NCBI GenBank assembly: GCA_028293005.1
Contig: JAQGLH010000067.1
Location: 1-7,360, forward strand
Reading direction: 5' to 3'
Origin: Alphaproteobacteria bacterium
GTDB taxonomy: Bacteria; Pseudomonadota; Alphaproteobacteria; Sphingomonadales; Sphingomonadaceae
DNA length: 7,360 nucleotides
The position numbers and the translations under genes were made by a program. Below the pieces are notes generated by a model, which saw only the letters and a list, made by a program, of their open reading frames with translations, did not search any database and was not told the origin of the DNA. Below, in pieces: positions 1-7,360 of this stretch (positions within the stretch are counted from its first letter, which is position 1; every line of letters starts with the position of its first letter).

Positions 1-2631
<2,631 letters not shown>

Positions 2632-2650
2632 GCCGAGGAAGGCACTCGGC
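2632..2650. terminator. Inverted repeat filling the ligA/prmA gap, probable bidirectional terminator
   Basis: GCCGAG (2632-2637) and CTCGGC (2645-2650) form a perfect six-base stem around a seven-base loop. The element starts at the first base after the ligA stop and ends at the last base before the prmA stop. A hairpin between convergent genes suggests it ends transcripts from both sides. Neither side has a clear run of T, so it is not a classical intrinsic terminator. It may instead act as a 3'-end stabiliser or together with Rho. Confidence 0.45.
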
Positions 2651-3598
2651 TCAGGCTTTGCTCTTGCGGCTGAATTTCACGATGGCGCGCGCCGGACGCT
2701 TGCGCATCACCAGGGTCGGCCAATCGCCGCGCAGCTGGCGCACTTCGAGCATCATCCGCTCGCGGCGATAGGCGGCGACGACCTTGTCGGCCTGGTGGTC
2801 GAGCAGGCCGGCGAGGATCACGCGTCCGCCCGGCTCGATCGCCGCGGCGATCGCCGGCGCGAGCTCGACCAGCGGTGCGGCGAGGATGTTGGCGATGATC
2901 AGATCATAGGGTCCTCGCGCCTTGAGGCGGGGATGATCGAGCCCGGTCGCGACGGCGAGCTCAAGCCGGCCGCGCGCGCGGCCGAGGCGGATGCCGTTGG
3001 CGGCCGCATTTTCCGCCGCCACCTCGACCGCGACCGGATCGATATCGGACGCCGCCGCGCGCGCCATGCGCCACAAGCGCAGCGCCGCAAAGGCGAGCAG
3101 GCCGGTGCCGGTGCCGAGATCGAGAATGTTGGCGAAGCTCGTCCCGCCGGTGCGCATACGCTCGAGCGCAAGCAGGCAGCCGGTGGTGGTCTCGTGATGG
3201 CCGGTGCCGAACGCACGGCCCGCGCCGATCTCGATCGGCTCGCGCTCGTTGGCAGCCGCGGCGCGATGCTCAGGCGTGTGCACGAAGAAACGGCCGGCGC
3301 GGATCGGCTCCATCCCCTGCTGGCTGACCGTCACCCAATCCTCGTCGGCGATCTGCTCGACCAGCGGCTCGGCACTGCTCGCGCTCGGGACGAGCTGCCG
3401 CAGCAACGCCAAATCGGAGTTGCTCGGCGCGCTCTCGAAATAGGCGTCGAGGCGCCAGCGATCGGGCCGATCGGGATCGGCCTCGCTGGTCATCAGCACC
3501 GGCGGCGAATCGAGCACCGCCAGCGCGGGGATGTCGGCCGCCAGCGCTTCGGCTTCGGCGCGGGTGCAGGGCAGGGTGGCTTTCCAGCTATCGGCCAA
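2651..3598 (-). CDS. prmA: Ribosomal protein L11 methyltransferase PrmA
   Basis: PrmA transfers methyl groups from S-adenosylmethionine to lysines and the N-terminal amino group of ribosomal protein L11, in the cytoplasm. The 315-residue product has the family's two-part form. A small N-terminal L11-binding domain (about 1-110) contains WRLDAYFE and later EDWVTVSQQGMEPIRAG. A Rossmann methyltransferase domain follows. It shows the PrmA-specific AFGTGHHETT, then the SAM-binding motif I LDLGTGTGLLAFAA, an acidic motif II SDIDPVAVE, and motif IV DLIIANILAAPLVELAP. The only start codon between the upstream in-frame stop (3647-3649) and the conserved SWKATLPCTRAEAEAL region is TTG at 3598. It has GAGGG eight bases before it. 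The gene is about 29 residues longer than the E. coli enzyme at most and looks intact. It follows the transducer gene on the same strand, but the 251-base gap argues against a shared operon. Confidence 0.95.
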   Translation of the reverse strand: MADSWKATLPCTRAEAEALAADIPALAVLDSPPVLMTSEADPDRPDRWRLDAYFESAPSNSDLALLRQLVPSASSAEPLVEQIADEDWVTVSQQGMEPIRAGRFFVHTPEHRAAAANEREPIEIGAGRAFGTGHHETTTGCLLALERMRTGGTSFANILDLGTGTGLLAFAALRLWRMARAAASDIDPVAVEVAAENAAANGIRLGRARGRLELAVATGLDHPRLKARGPYDLIIANILAAPLVELAPAIAAAIEPGGRVILAGLLDHQADKVVAAYRRERMMLEVRQLRGDWPTLVMRKRPARAIVKFSRKSKA

Positions 3599-3606
3599 GG
3601 CGAATG

Positions 3607-3611
3607 CCCTC
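3607..3611 (-). promoter_or_regulatory. Shine-Dalgarno site deciding the prmA TTG start
   Basis: Read on the minus strand this is GAGGG, eight bases before TTG at 3598. No ATG or GTG exists upstream in frame before a stop, so this site settles the start. Confidence 0.6.
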
Positions 3612-3686
3612 GGCCGCGACGGCGCGCGATGGAGATGTGATTTTGGTCATGGGCGCGCCCTAGACGATAAGGGGGCGGCGGGTCAT

Positions 3687-3702
3687 CCCGCATCAATGCG
3701 GG
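3687..3702. repeat. Short perfect hairpin, REP-like
   Basis: CCCGCA and TGCGGG pair around a TCAA loop. On the plus strand a T-rich stretch (ACTTTTTT, 3711-3718) follows after a nine-base gap, which is too far for a good intrinsic terminator. No plus-strand gene ends here either. It is better read as part of a palindromic repeat, or as a structure in the prmA leader or transducer 3' region. Confidence 0.4.
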
Positions 3703-3726
3703 GCCGGTTTACTTTTTTCCGTCGGC

Positions 3727-3740
3727 CCAGCGACAGCTGG
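3727..3740. repeat. Short hairpin CCAGC-GACA-GCTGG
   Basis: A perfect five-base stem with a four-base loop sits just before the tandem duplication. Its form, a Cs-AGC / GCT-Gs palindrome followed by a pyrimidine-poor tail, is like intergenic palindromes scattered in many alphaproteobacterial genomes. Whether other copies exist in this genome cannot be seen here. Confidence 0.35.
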
Positions 3741-3745
3741 ATTCA

Positions 3746-3799
3746 GGCAGCGTGGTGATGAGGGTCGGTCTGGCAGCGTGGTGATGAGGGTCGGTCTGG
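3746..3799. repeat. Perfect 26-bp tandem duplication (two copies)
   Basis: Copy one is 3746-3771 and copy two is 3772-3797. They are identical base for base, and the next two bases (GG) continue the period. The unit begins GGCAGCGTGG and ends GGTCGGTCT. Exact identity implies a recent slippage or recombination event, or an assembly duplication. It lies in the spacer about 50 bases beyond the transducer stop and about 150 bases upstream of prmA, so it disrupts no coding sequence. Confidence 0.95.
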
Positions 3800-3802
3800 A
3801 TG

Positions 3803-3835
3803 CCAGCCTGCGCAAGCACGACGTGCAGGGGCTGG
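3803..3835. other. Imperfect hairpin downstream of the transducer gene
   Basis: CCAGCC (3803-3808) can pair with GGCTGG (3830-3835), with an inner TGC/GCA pairing and a two-base bulge. It lies 15-47 bases past the transducer stop on the minus strand, the right place for a 3'-end structure. It lacks a following T run, so termination is only a guess. A second palindrome (CGGCCT-C-AGGCCG, 3845-3857) spans the stop codon itself. Confidence 0.3.
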
Positions 3836-3849
3836 GCGGCAGACCGGCC

Positions 3850-5190
3850 TCAGGCCGCGATGCTGTTCACGAACGAGTCGATCGACTCCTTGAAGCGCGC
3901 CATCTGCTCGTCGACCTCTCCGAATCTCCGCTCGACCGCGTCGATCTCGCTGACCACGGTCTCGGTGTCCGATCGGATCGCAGCGATGGTCGATGACATC
4001 GAATCGGCGGCGAGCGCGGTCTCGTCGACAGCAGCGGTGATCATCGTCACCGTCTGCGCTTGGATCTCCATCGCCTGGCGGATGCGATCGGCCGAGGATT
4101 GGACCTCCTCGACCGTCTGGCGGATCGAGCCGTTGGCTTCGACCGTCTGCCGGGTCGCCTGCTGGATCGCGGTGATCTTGGCGGTGATGTCGTCGGTCGC
4201 GCGCGCCGTCTGCTGGGCAAGCGATTTGACCTCTTGCGCGACGACCGCGAAGCCGCGGCCGGCATCGCCCGCGCGGGCGGCCTCGATCGTCGCATTGAGC
4301 GCGAGGAGGTTGGTCTGTCCGGCAATGTCGCGGATCAGGCTGAGGATCGATTCGATCGCTTCGACGTGCGCGGAAAGCGCCTGGCTGATGTTGACGGCTT
4401 CGGACGATTGGCCGCTGGCGCGCGTCGCCACTCCCGCCGCGACCTCGACCTCGTTGCGCGCATCCTCGATCGCTCGGATGAGGCCCGCCGCGGTCTGCGC
4501 TGCCTCGCGCATCGCGATCGCCGATTGCTCGGCGGCGGACGCGACCTCCGAGGTCTTGCCGAGCATGCCGCGCGCCGCAGTGGACGCCTCGGCCGCTTGC
4601 GCGCGAAGCTTGCGGCTGTCGGTGGCGGTGCGATCGACCACGGTCAGCATGTCATTGTTGAACTTGAGACCCTTCGCGTTGCGGCGCCGGCTCTCCTCGC
4701 GCTGGCGTAGCAATGCGAATTGCGCCGAGAAGACGTCGGTCTCGAACACGCAAAGCTGCATGATCGCTTTCGACAGCCGCGCGAGGCGCGCCGGATCGTC
4801 CTTGAGCCGCTCGGCCAGGATGTCGTGGCAGGTGGCGCACATCGCCCAGACTGCGGCGCTGAACGTGCTCAGCGAGATATTGTCCGCCGCCGCGCTTTCG
4901 ACCCGGCTGCGGATCGCGCGAAGCCAGTGCGGCTTGTCCATCTCGATGAGGCCCGCCTTGAGCGCGGGAAGCGTCTGGCGCGCGAGCTGATCGAGCCGAT
5001 CGTCGGTCATCCGCCCCCCAACCTCGGGCGAACGGTAATATTGGCTCCAGAAGGCGCGCGCCGCGCGAACCGCCTGATCCTCGATCAGCGACCAGATCTC
5101 GGCGGCGTCCTCGACCAAAGTGCCATCGATGTCGAAAAGATCCCATCGCGTCTCGACGACGGTATCGCTGGCGGCCTTGGCGTCACGCAT
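3850..5190 (-). CDS. Soluble methyl-accepting chemotaxis-type transducer with globin-sensor-like N-terminus
   Basis: The 446-residue product is a cytoplasmic chemoreceptor-type signal transducer, expected to control a CheA/CheW kinase complex or a related pathway. The C-terminal half (about 180-446) is the long helical hairpin of methyl-accepting proteins. Its conserved tip [17 protein letters not shown] starts at Q292, followed by [11 protein letters not shown]. There is no membrane helix or signal peptide, and no CheR-binding pentapeptide at the C-terminus (it ends VNSIAA). The N-terminal domain (about 13-163) is helical. Its pattern is close to globin-coupled sensors: a W-LFDID start, an AFWSQYY helix, a [17 protein letters not shown] segment, and a final [10 protein letters not shown] helix. 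However, it has only two histidines, H88 and H122, and none where the haem-binding one would be expected. H122 is part of CATCH (118-122). ATG at 5190 is preferred over TTG at 5196, because AAGGA lies eight bases before the ATG and only two before the TTG. The transducer assignment is firm; the globin link is an inference. Confidence 0.88.
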   Translation of the reverse strand: MRDAKAASDTVVETRWDLFDIDGTLVEDAAEIWSLIEDQAVRAARAFWSQYYRSPEVGGRMTDDRLDQLARQTLPALKAGLIEMDKPHWLRAIRSRVESAAADNISLSTFSAAVWAMCATCHDILAERLKDDPARLARLSKAIMQLCVFETDVFSAQFALLRQREESRRRNAKGLKFNNDMLTVVDRTATDSRKLRAQAAEASTAARGMLGKTSEVASAAEQSAIAMREAAQTAAGLIRAIEDARNEVEVAAGVATRASGQSSEAVNISQALSAHVEAIESILSLIRDIAGQTNLLALNATIEAARAGDAGRGFAVVAQEVKSLAQQTARATDDITAKITAIQQATRQTVEANGSIRQTVEEVQSSADRIRQAMEIQAQTVTMITAAVDETALAADSMSSTIAAIRSDTETVVSEIDAVERRFGEVDEQMARFKESIDSFVNSIAA

Positions 5191-5198
5191 GTTCAAAG

Positions 5199-5203
5199 TC
5201 CTT
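5199..5203 (-). promoter_or_regulatory. Shine-Dalgarno site deciding the transducer start
   Basis: Read on the minus strand this is AAGGA, eight bases before ATG at 5190. An in-frame TTG at 5196 would be only two bases away, so the ATG is the better start. Confidence 0.7.
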
Positions 5204-5218
5204 CAATTCGCCACAAGC

Positions 5219-5238
5219 GTTAAGAGGGATTGGTTAAC
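5219..5238. promoter_or_regulatory. Paired TTAA boxes upstream of the transducer gene (possible CtrA-like site)
   Basis: TTAA (5220-5223) and TTAAC (5234-5238) stand as direct repeats ten bases apart, 29-48 bases before the transducer ATG. In many alphaproteobacteria the cell-cycle regulator CtrA binds TTAA-N7-TTAAC and often controls motility and chemotaxis genes. Here the spacing is ten, not seven, so this is at best a variant or a half site. It is an AT-rich patch in GC-rich DNA, which also fits a promoter. Confidence 0.3.
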
Positions 5239-5268
5239 ATATTCTTGGCCACGGCAGCCGGTAGCAGC

Positions 5269-5340
5269 CCCGATTTCGGTCGGGTAAAGGCGCACGCAGG
5301 CGTTGCATTGTGCCCCGCGCATTCTAAAGGTCACCCCGTC
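5269..5340 (+). promoter_or_regulatory. Leader/promoter region of the sdh operon
   Basis: This stretch before sdhC should hold its promoter. A small hairpin CCCGA-TTTCGG-TCGGG lies at 5269-5284. A weak -35-like GTTGCA (5302-5307) is followed 17 bases later by TAAAGG (5325-5330), a poor -10 match. I see no known operator. The exact promoter cannot be assigned by eye. Confidence 0.25.
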
Positions 5341-5356
5341 TCAATGGACGACTGAC

Positions 5357-5362
5357 AGGGAA
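5357..5362 (+). promoter_or_regulatory. Shine-Dalgarno site of sdhC
   Basis: AGGGAA lies eight bases before ATG at 5371 and supports that start. Confidence 0.65.
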
Positions 5363-5370
5363 GCCCGTTC

Positions 5371-5763
5371 ATGCACCGCAATCCATCGCGCCCGCTTTCG
5401 CCGCACCTTTCGATCTGGCGGTGGGGCCCGCACATGCTCGTCTCGATCCTGCACCGCGTCACCGGCAGCGGGCTGTCGCTGATCGGCGCATTGCTGCTGG
5501 TCTGGTGGCTCGCGGCGGCGGCGAGCGGTCCGCGCGCCTATGCCACTTTCCTGGATTATGCCGACGAATGGTATCTGATGGTGGTCTGGATCGGCCTGAG
5601 CTGGGCTTTGTTCCAGCACACATTGTCCGGCCTGCGGCATCTGGTGATGGATCTCGGCGCCGGCTTCGAGCTCACGACCAACAAATTCTGGGCGACGATG
5701 ACCTTGGTCGGATCGGCGACGCTGACCGTGGTCCTGTGGCTCTATATATTGGGGACGAAATGA
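5371..5763 (+). CDS. sdhC: Succinate dehydrogenase cytochrome b556 subunit SdhC
   Basis: SdhC is one of two inner-membrane anchors of complex II; it helps bind haem b and the quinone that accepts electrons from succinate. The 130-residue product has the family hallmarks. [12 protein letters not shown] opens it. SILHRVTG (25-32) carries S25, H28 and R29, matching the E. coli quinone-site residues S27, H30 and R31. [16 protein letters not shown] (81-96) has H83 at the position of the axial haem ligand (E. coli H84). Three membrane helices are visible at about 22-50, 66-88 and 104-127. The length is normal. It is the first gene of the operon, and its stop overlaps the start of sdhD. Confidence 0.96.
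   Translation: MHRNPSRPLSPHLSIWRWGPHMLVSILHRVTGSGLSLIGALLLVWWLAAAASGPRAYATFLDYADEWYLMVVWIGLSWALFQHTLSGLRHLVMDLGAGFELTTNKFWATMTLVGSATLTVVLWLYILGTK
5751..5755 (+). promoter_or_regulatory. Shine-Dalgarno site of sdhD
   Basis: GGGGA at the end of sdhC is seven bases before ATG at 5763 and four before the adjacent ATG at 5760. The spacing favours 5763, though only one residue depends on the choice. Confidence 0.5.
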
Positions 5764-6152
5764 TGCGGATGGAAACACCGCTTGGCCGAGTGCGCGGGCT
5801 CGGCTCCGCCAAGAGCGGCACCCATGGCTGGTGGCTCGAGCGGCTGACATCGATCTCGACCTTGCTGCTGTTCATCTGGTTCATGGTCTCGCTGCTGCGG
5901 CTGCCGGGGCTCGATCACAAGACGGTGGTCGATTGGCTCGCCTCGCCGGTCAGCGCGGTCGCGATGCTGCTGCTGATCGTCAGCACCTTCTGGCACATCA
6001 AGCTCGGCATGCAGGTGGTGATCGAGGATTATGTGCACGAGGAGGGCAACAAGGTCTTCCTGCTGCTGATCCTCAATTTCTTCACGATCAGCGCTGCGGC
6101 GCTGGCGATCTTTTCGGTTCTGAAAATTGCCTTTGGAAAGGGCGCGGCCTAA
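5763..6152 (+). CDS. sdhD: Succinate dehydrogenase hydrophobic membrane anchor SdhD
   Basis: SdhD pairs with SdhC to anchor the SdhAB catalytic part to the inner membrane and to hold haem b. The 129-residue product (from ATG 5763; 130 from ATG 5760) shows [19 protein letters not shown] near the N-terminus. Membrane helices follow at about 30-47, 62-84 and 97-122. [15 protein letters not shown] (76-90) supplies H78 as the second haem ligand and D89-Y90 near the quinone site. The spacing is as in E. coli (H71, D82, Y83). The 1-base overlap with sdhC (4 bases if ATG 5760 is used) and the 1-base overlap with sdhA point to coupled translation of membrane and catalytic subunits. Length and order are typical of alphaproteobacteria. 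Confidence 0.95.
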   Translation: MRMETPLGRVRGLGSAKSGTHGWWLERLTSISTLLLFIWFMVSLLRLPGLDHKTVVDWLASPVSAVAMLLLIVSTFWHIKLGMQVVIEDYVHEEGNKVFLLLILNFFTISAAALAIFSVLKIAFGKGAA

Positions 6153-7360
6153 TGGCTGAAGCATATAAGATCATCGATCACAGCTATGACGTCGTCGTCG
6201 TCGGGGCGGGCGGTTCGGGCCTGCGCGCGACGATGGGATCGGCCGAACAGGGGCTCAAGACCGCCTGCATCACCAAGGTCTTCCCGACGCGCAGCCACAC
6301 GGTCGCGGCGCAGGGCGGAATCGCCGCCAGCCTCGGCAACATGGGGCCGGACCATTGGACCTGGCACATGTACGACACCGTCAAGGGCTCGGACTGGCTG
6401 GGCGACCAGGACGCGATCGAATATCTCTGCCGCGAAGCGCCGGCGGCGGTCTACGAGCTCGAACATTACGGCGTGCCGTTCAGCCGCACCCGCGAAGGCA
6501 AGATCTACCAGCGCGCGTTCGGCGGCATGACCCAGAACATGGGCGAGGGACCGGCGGCGCAGCGGACCTGCGCCGCGGCCGACCGCACCGGCCATGCGAT
6601 GCTGCACACGCTCTACCAGCAGAGCCTGAAGTACGACGCCGACTTCTTCATCGAATATTTCGCGATCGACCTGATCATGGAGAATGGCGAGTGCCGCGGC
6701 GTCATCGCGCTGTGCATGGAGGACGGCAGCATCCACCGCTTCCGCGCCCAGTCGGTGGTGCTCGCCACCGGCGGCTATGGCCGCTGCTATTTCTCGGCGA
6801 CCTCGGCGCACACCTGCACCGGAGACGGCAACGGCATGGTGCTTCGCGCCGGCCTGCCGCTGCAGGACATGGAGTTCGTGCAGTTCCACCCGACCGGCAT
6901 CTACGGCTCCGGCTGCCTGATCACCGAGGGTGCACGCGGAGAGGGCGGCTACCTCGTCAACTCCGAGGGCGAGCGCTTCATGGAGCGCTATGCCCCGTCG
7001 GCCAAGGACCTCGCTTCGCGCGACGTCGTCTCGCGCTGCATGACGCTGGAAATCCGCGAGGGCCGCGGCGTCGGCAAGGACAAGGACCACATCTTCCTGC
7101 ATCTCGACCATCTCGACCCGGCCGTGCTGCACGAGCGCCTGCCCGGCATCTCGGAATCGGCCAAGATCTTCGCCGGCGTCGTCCTGACGCGCGAGCCGAT
7201 CCCGGTGCTGCCGACGGTCCACTACAACATGGGCGGCATCCCCACCAACTACTGGGGCGAGGTGCTGAACCCGACCGCCGACGATCCCGATCGCGTTACG
7301 CCCGGCCTGATGGCCGTCGGCGAGGCCGGCTGCGCCTCCGTGCACGGCGCCAACCGCCTC
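6152..7360 (+). CDS. sdhA: Succinate dehydrogenase flavoprotein subunit SdhA (3' end outside window)
   Basis: SdhA oxidises succinate to fumarate on a covalently bound FAD, at the cytoplasmic face of the inner membrane, as part of the TCA cycle and respiratory chain. The window holds the first 403 residues of a family usually near 600. The FAD Rossmann motif is [12 protein letters not shown] (15-26). [13 protein letters not shown] (44-56) contains H49, the FAD-linked histidine (E. coli H45). The active-site stretch HPTG starts at H246 (E. coli H242). TEGARGEGG follows with T258, E259 and R262. The proton-shuttle arginine is R290 in ASRDVV (E. coli R286), and H357 lies in [11 protein letters not shown] (E. 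coli H354). All catalytic residues are present. The start ATG overlaps the sdhD stop as TAATG, with AAAGGG nine bases upstream. The frame is still open at the window end, and sdhB is expected to follow. Codons end mostly in C, fitting a highly expressed gene. Confidence 0.98.
   Translation, partial: MAEAYKIIDHSYDVVVVGAGGSGLRATMGSAEQGLKTACITKVFPTRSHTVAAQGGIAASLGNMGPDHWTWHMYDTVKGSDWLGDQDAIEYLCREAPAAVYELEHYGVPFSRTREGKIYQRAFGGMTQNMGEGPAAQRTCAAADRTGHAMLHTLYQQSLKYDADFFIEYFAIDLIMENGECRGVIALCMEDGSIHRFRAQSVVLATGGYGRCYFSATSAHTCTGDGNGMVLRAGLPLQDMEFVQFHPTGIYGSGCLITEGARGEGGYLVNSEGERFMERYAPSAKDLASRDVVSRCMTLEIREGRGVGKDKDHIFLHLDHLDPAVLHERLPGISESAKIFAGVVLTREPIPVLPTVHYNMGGIPTNYWGEVLNPTADDPDRVTPGLMAVGEAGCASVHGANRL

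Larger units (their letters stand above)
3599..3849. other. Non-coding spacer between prmA and the transducer gene
   Basis: These 251 bases hold no credible gene: the short open frames crossing it are extensions of antisense frames from the neighbours. It must contain the prmA promoter and the 3' end of the transducer message (both minus strand), but I see no convincing -35/-10 pair. Visible structures are a ten-base palindrome GGGCGCGCCC (3651-3660), a hairpin at 3687-3702, a hairpin at 3727-3740, a 26-bp tandem duplication (3746-3799) and an imperfect hairpin at 3803-3835. The cluster of short palindromes resembles decayed REP-type repeats. That is an inference from pattern, not a match I could check. 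Confidence 0.6.

Noticed and set aside
3687..3718. Hairpin followed by a T-rich stretch, a possible plus-strand intrinsic terminator.
   Set aside because: The T run starts nine bases after the stem, and no plus-strand gene ends nearby.
3800..4990. A 396-codon plus-strand frame opposite the transducer, rich in Ser and Ala.
   Set aside because: The minus frame carries the conserved chemoreceptor tip; the plus frame is its antisense image.
5113..5139. The sequence FDIDGTLVE near the transducer N-terminus, which looks like motif I of a HAD-type phosphatase.
   Set aside because: The other HAD motifs (a Ser/Thr motif II, a Lys motif III and an acidic motif IV) are missing from the ~140 residues that follow, and the helical pattern fits a globin-type sensor better. 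I take it as chance.
6149..7345. A 398-codon open frame on the minus strand opposite sdhA.
   Set aside because: The plus strand encodes SdhA with all catalytic residues through the whole stretch; the antisense product has low-complexity composition and no known motif.

Overview
The window is GC-rich chromosomal DNA from an alphaproteobacterium, most likely a sphingomonad (Sphingomonas or a close relative). I base this on the protein sequences, the dense codon-level GC bias, and the gene order sdhC-sdhD-sdhA. No organism name can be proved from sequence reading alone. There are seven genes, two of them cut by the window edges. I see no tRNA, rRNA, CRISPR array, insertion sequence or phage gene.

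Layout: (1) 2-2631, plus strand. The 3' end of recN runs straight into ligA with a one-base stop/start overlap, forming a DNA repair and replication pair. (2) 2632-2650. The 19-base gap between convergent ligA and prmA is entirely an inverted repeat, a likely shared transcription end. (3) 2651-3598, minus strand. prmA, the ribosomal protein L11 methyltransferase, starts at TTG. (4) 3599-3849. About 250 non-coding bases hold small hairpins and a perfect 26-bp tandem duplication, and look like decayed REP-type repeats. (5) 3850-5190, minus strand. A soluble methyl-accepting chemotaxis-type transducer with a globin-sensor-like N-terminal domain. (6) 5191-5370. A divergent intergenic region carries the start signals for the transducer (minus) and the sdh operon (plus). 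(7) 5371-7360, plus strand. sdhC, sdhD and the first two thirds of sdhA overlap stop-to-start and encode succinate dehydrogenase (complex II). sdhB would be expected just past the right edge.

Most of this is ordinary housekeeping. RecN and LigA act in double-strand break repair and strand sealing, PrmA modifies the ribosome, and SdhCDA link the TCA cycle to the quinone pool. The least ordinary gene is the transducer. Its sensor domain resembles the globin-coupled sensor family but has no histidine where the haem-binding one is expected. It does carry a Cys-Ala-Thr-Cys-His sequence, the form of a haem c attachment motif, in a protein with no signal peptide. I found no convincing evidence of a wholly new multi-gene system here.
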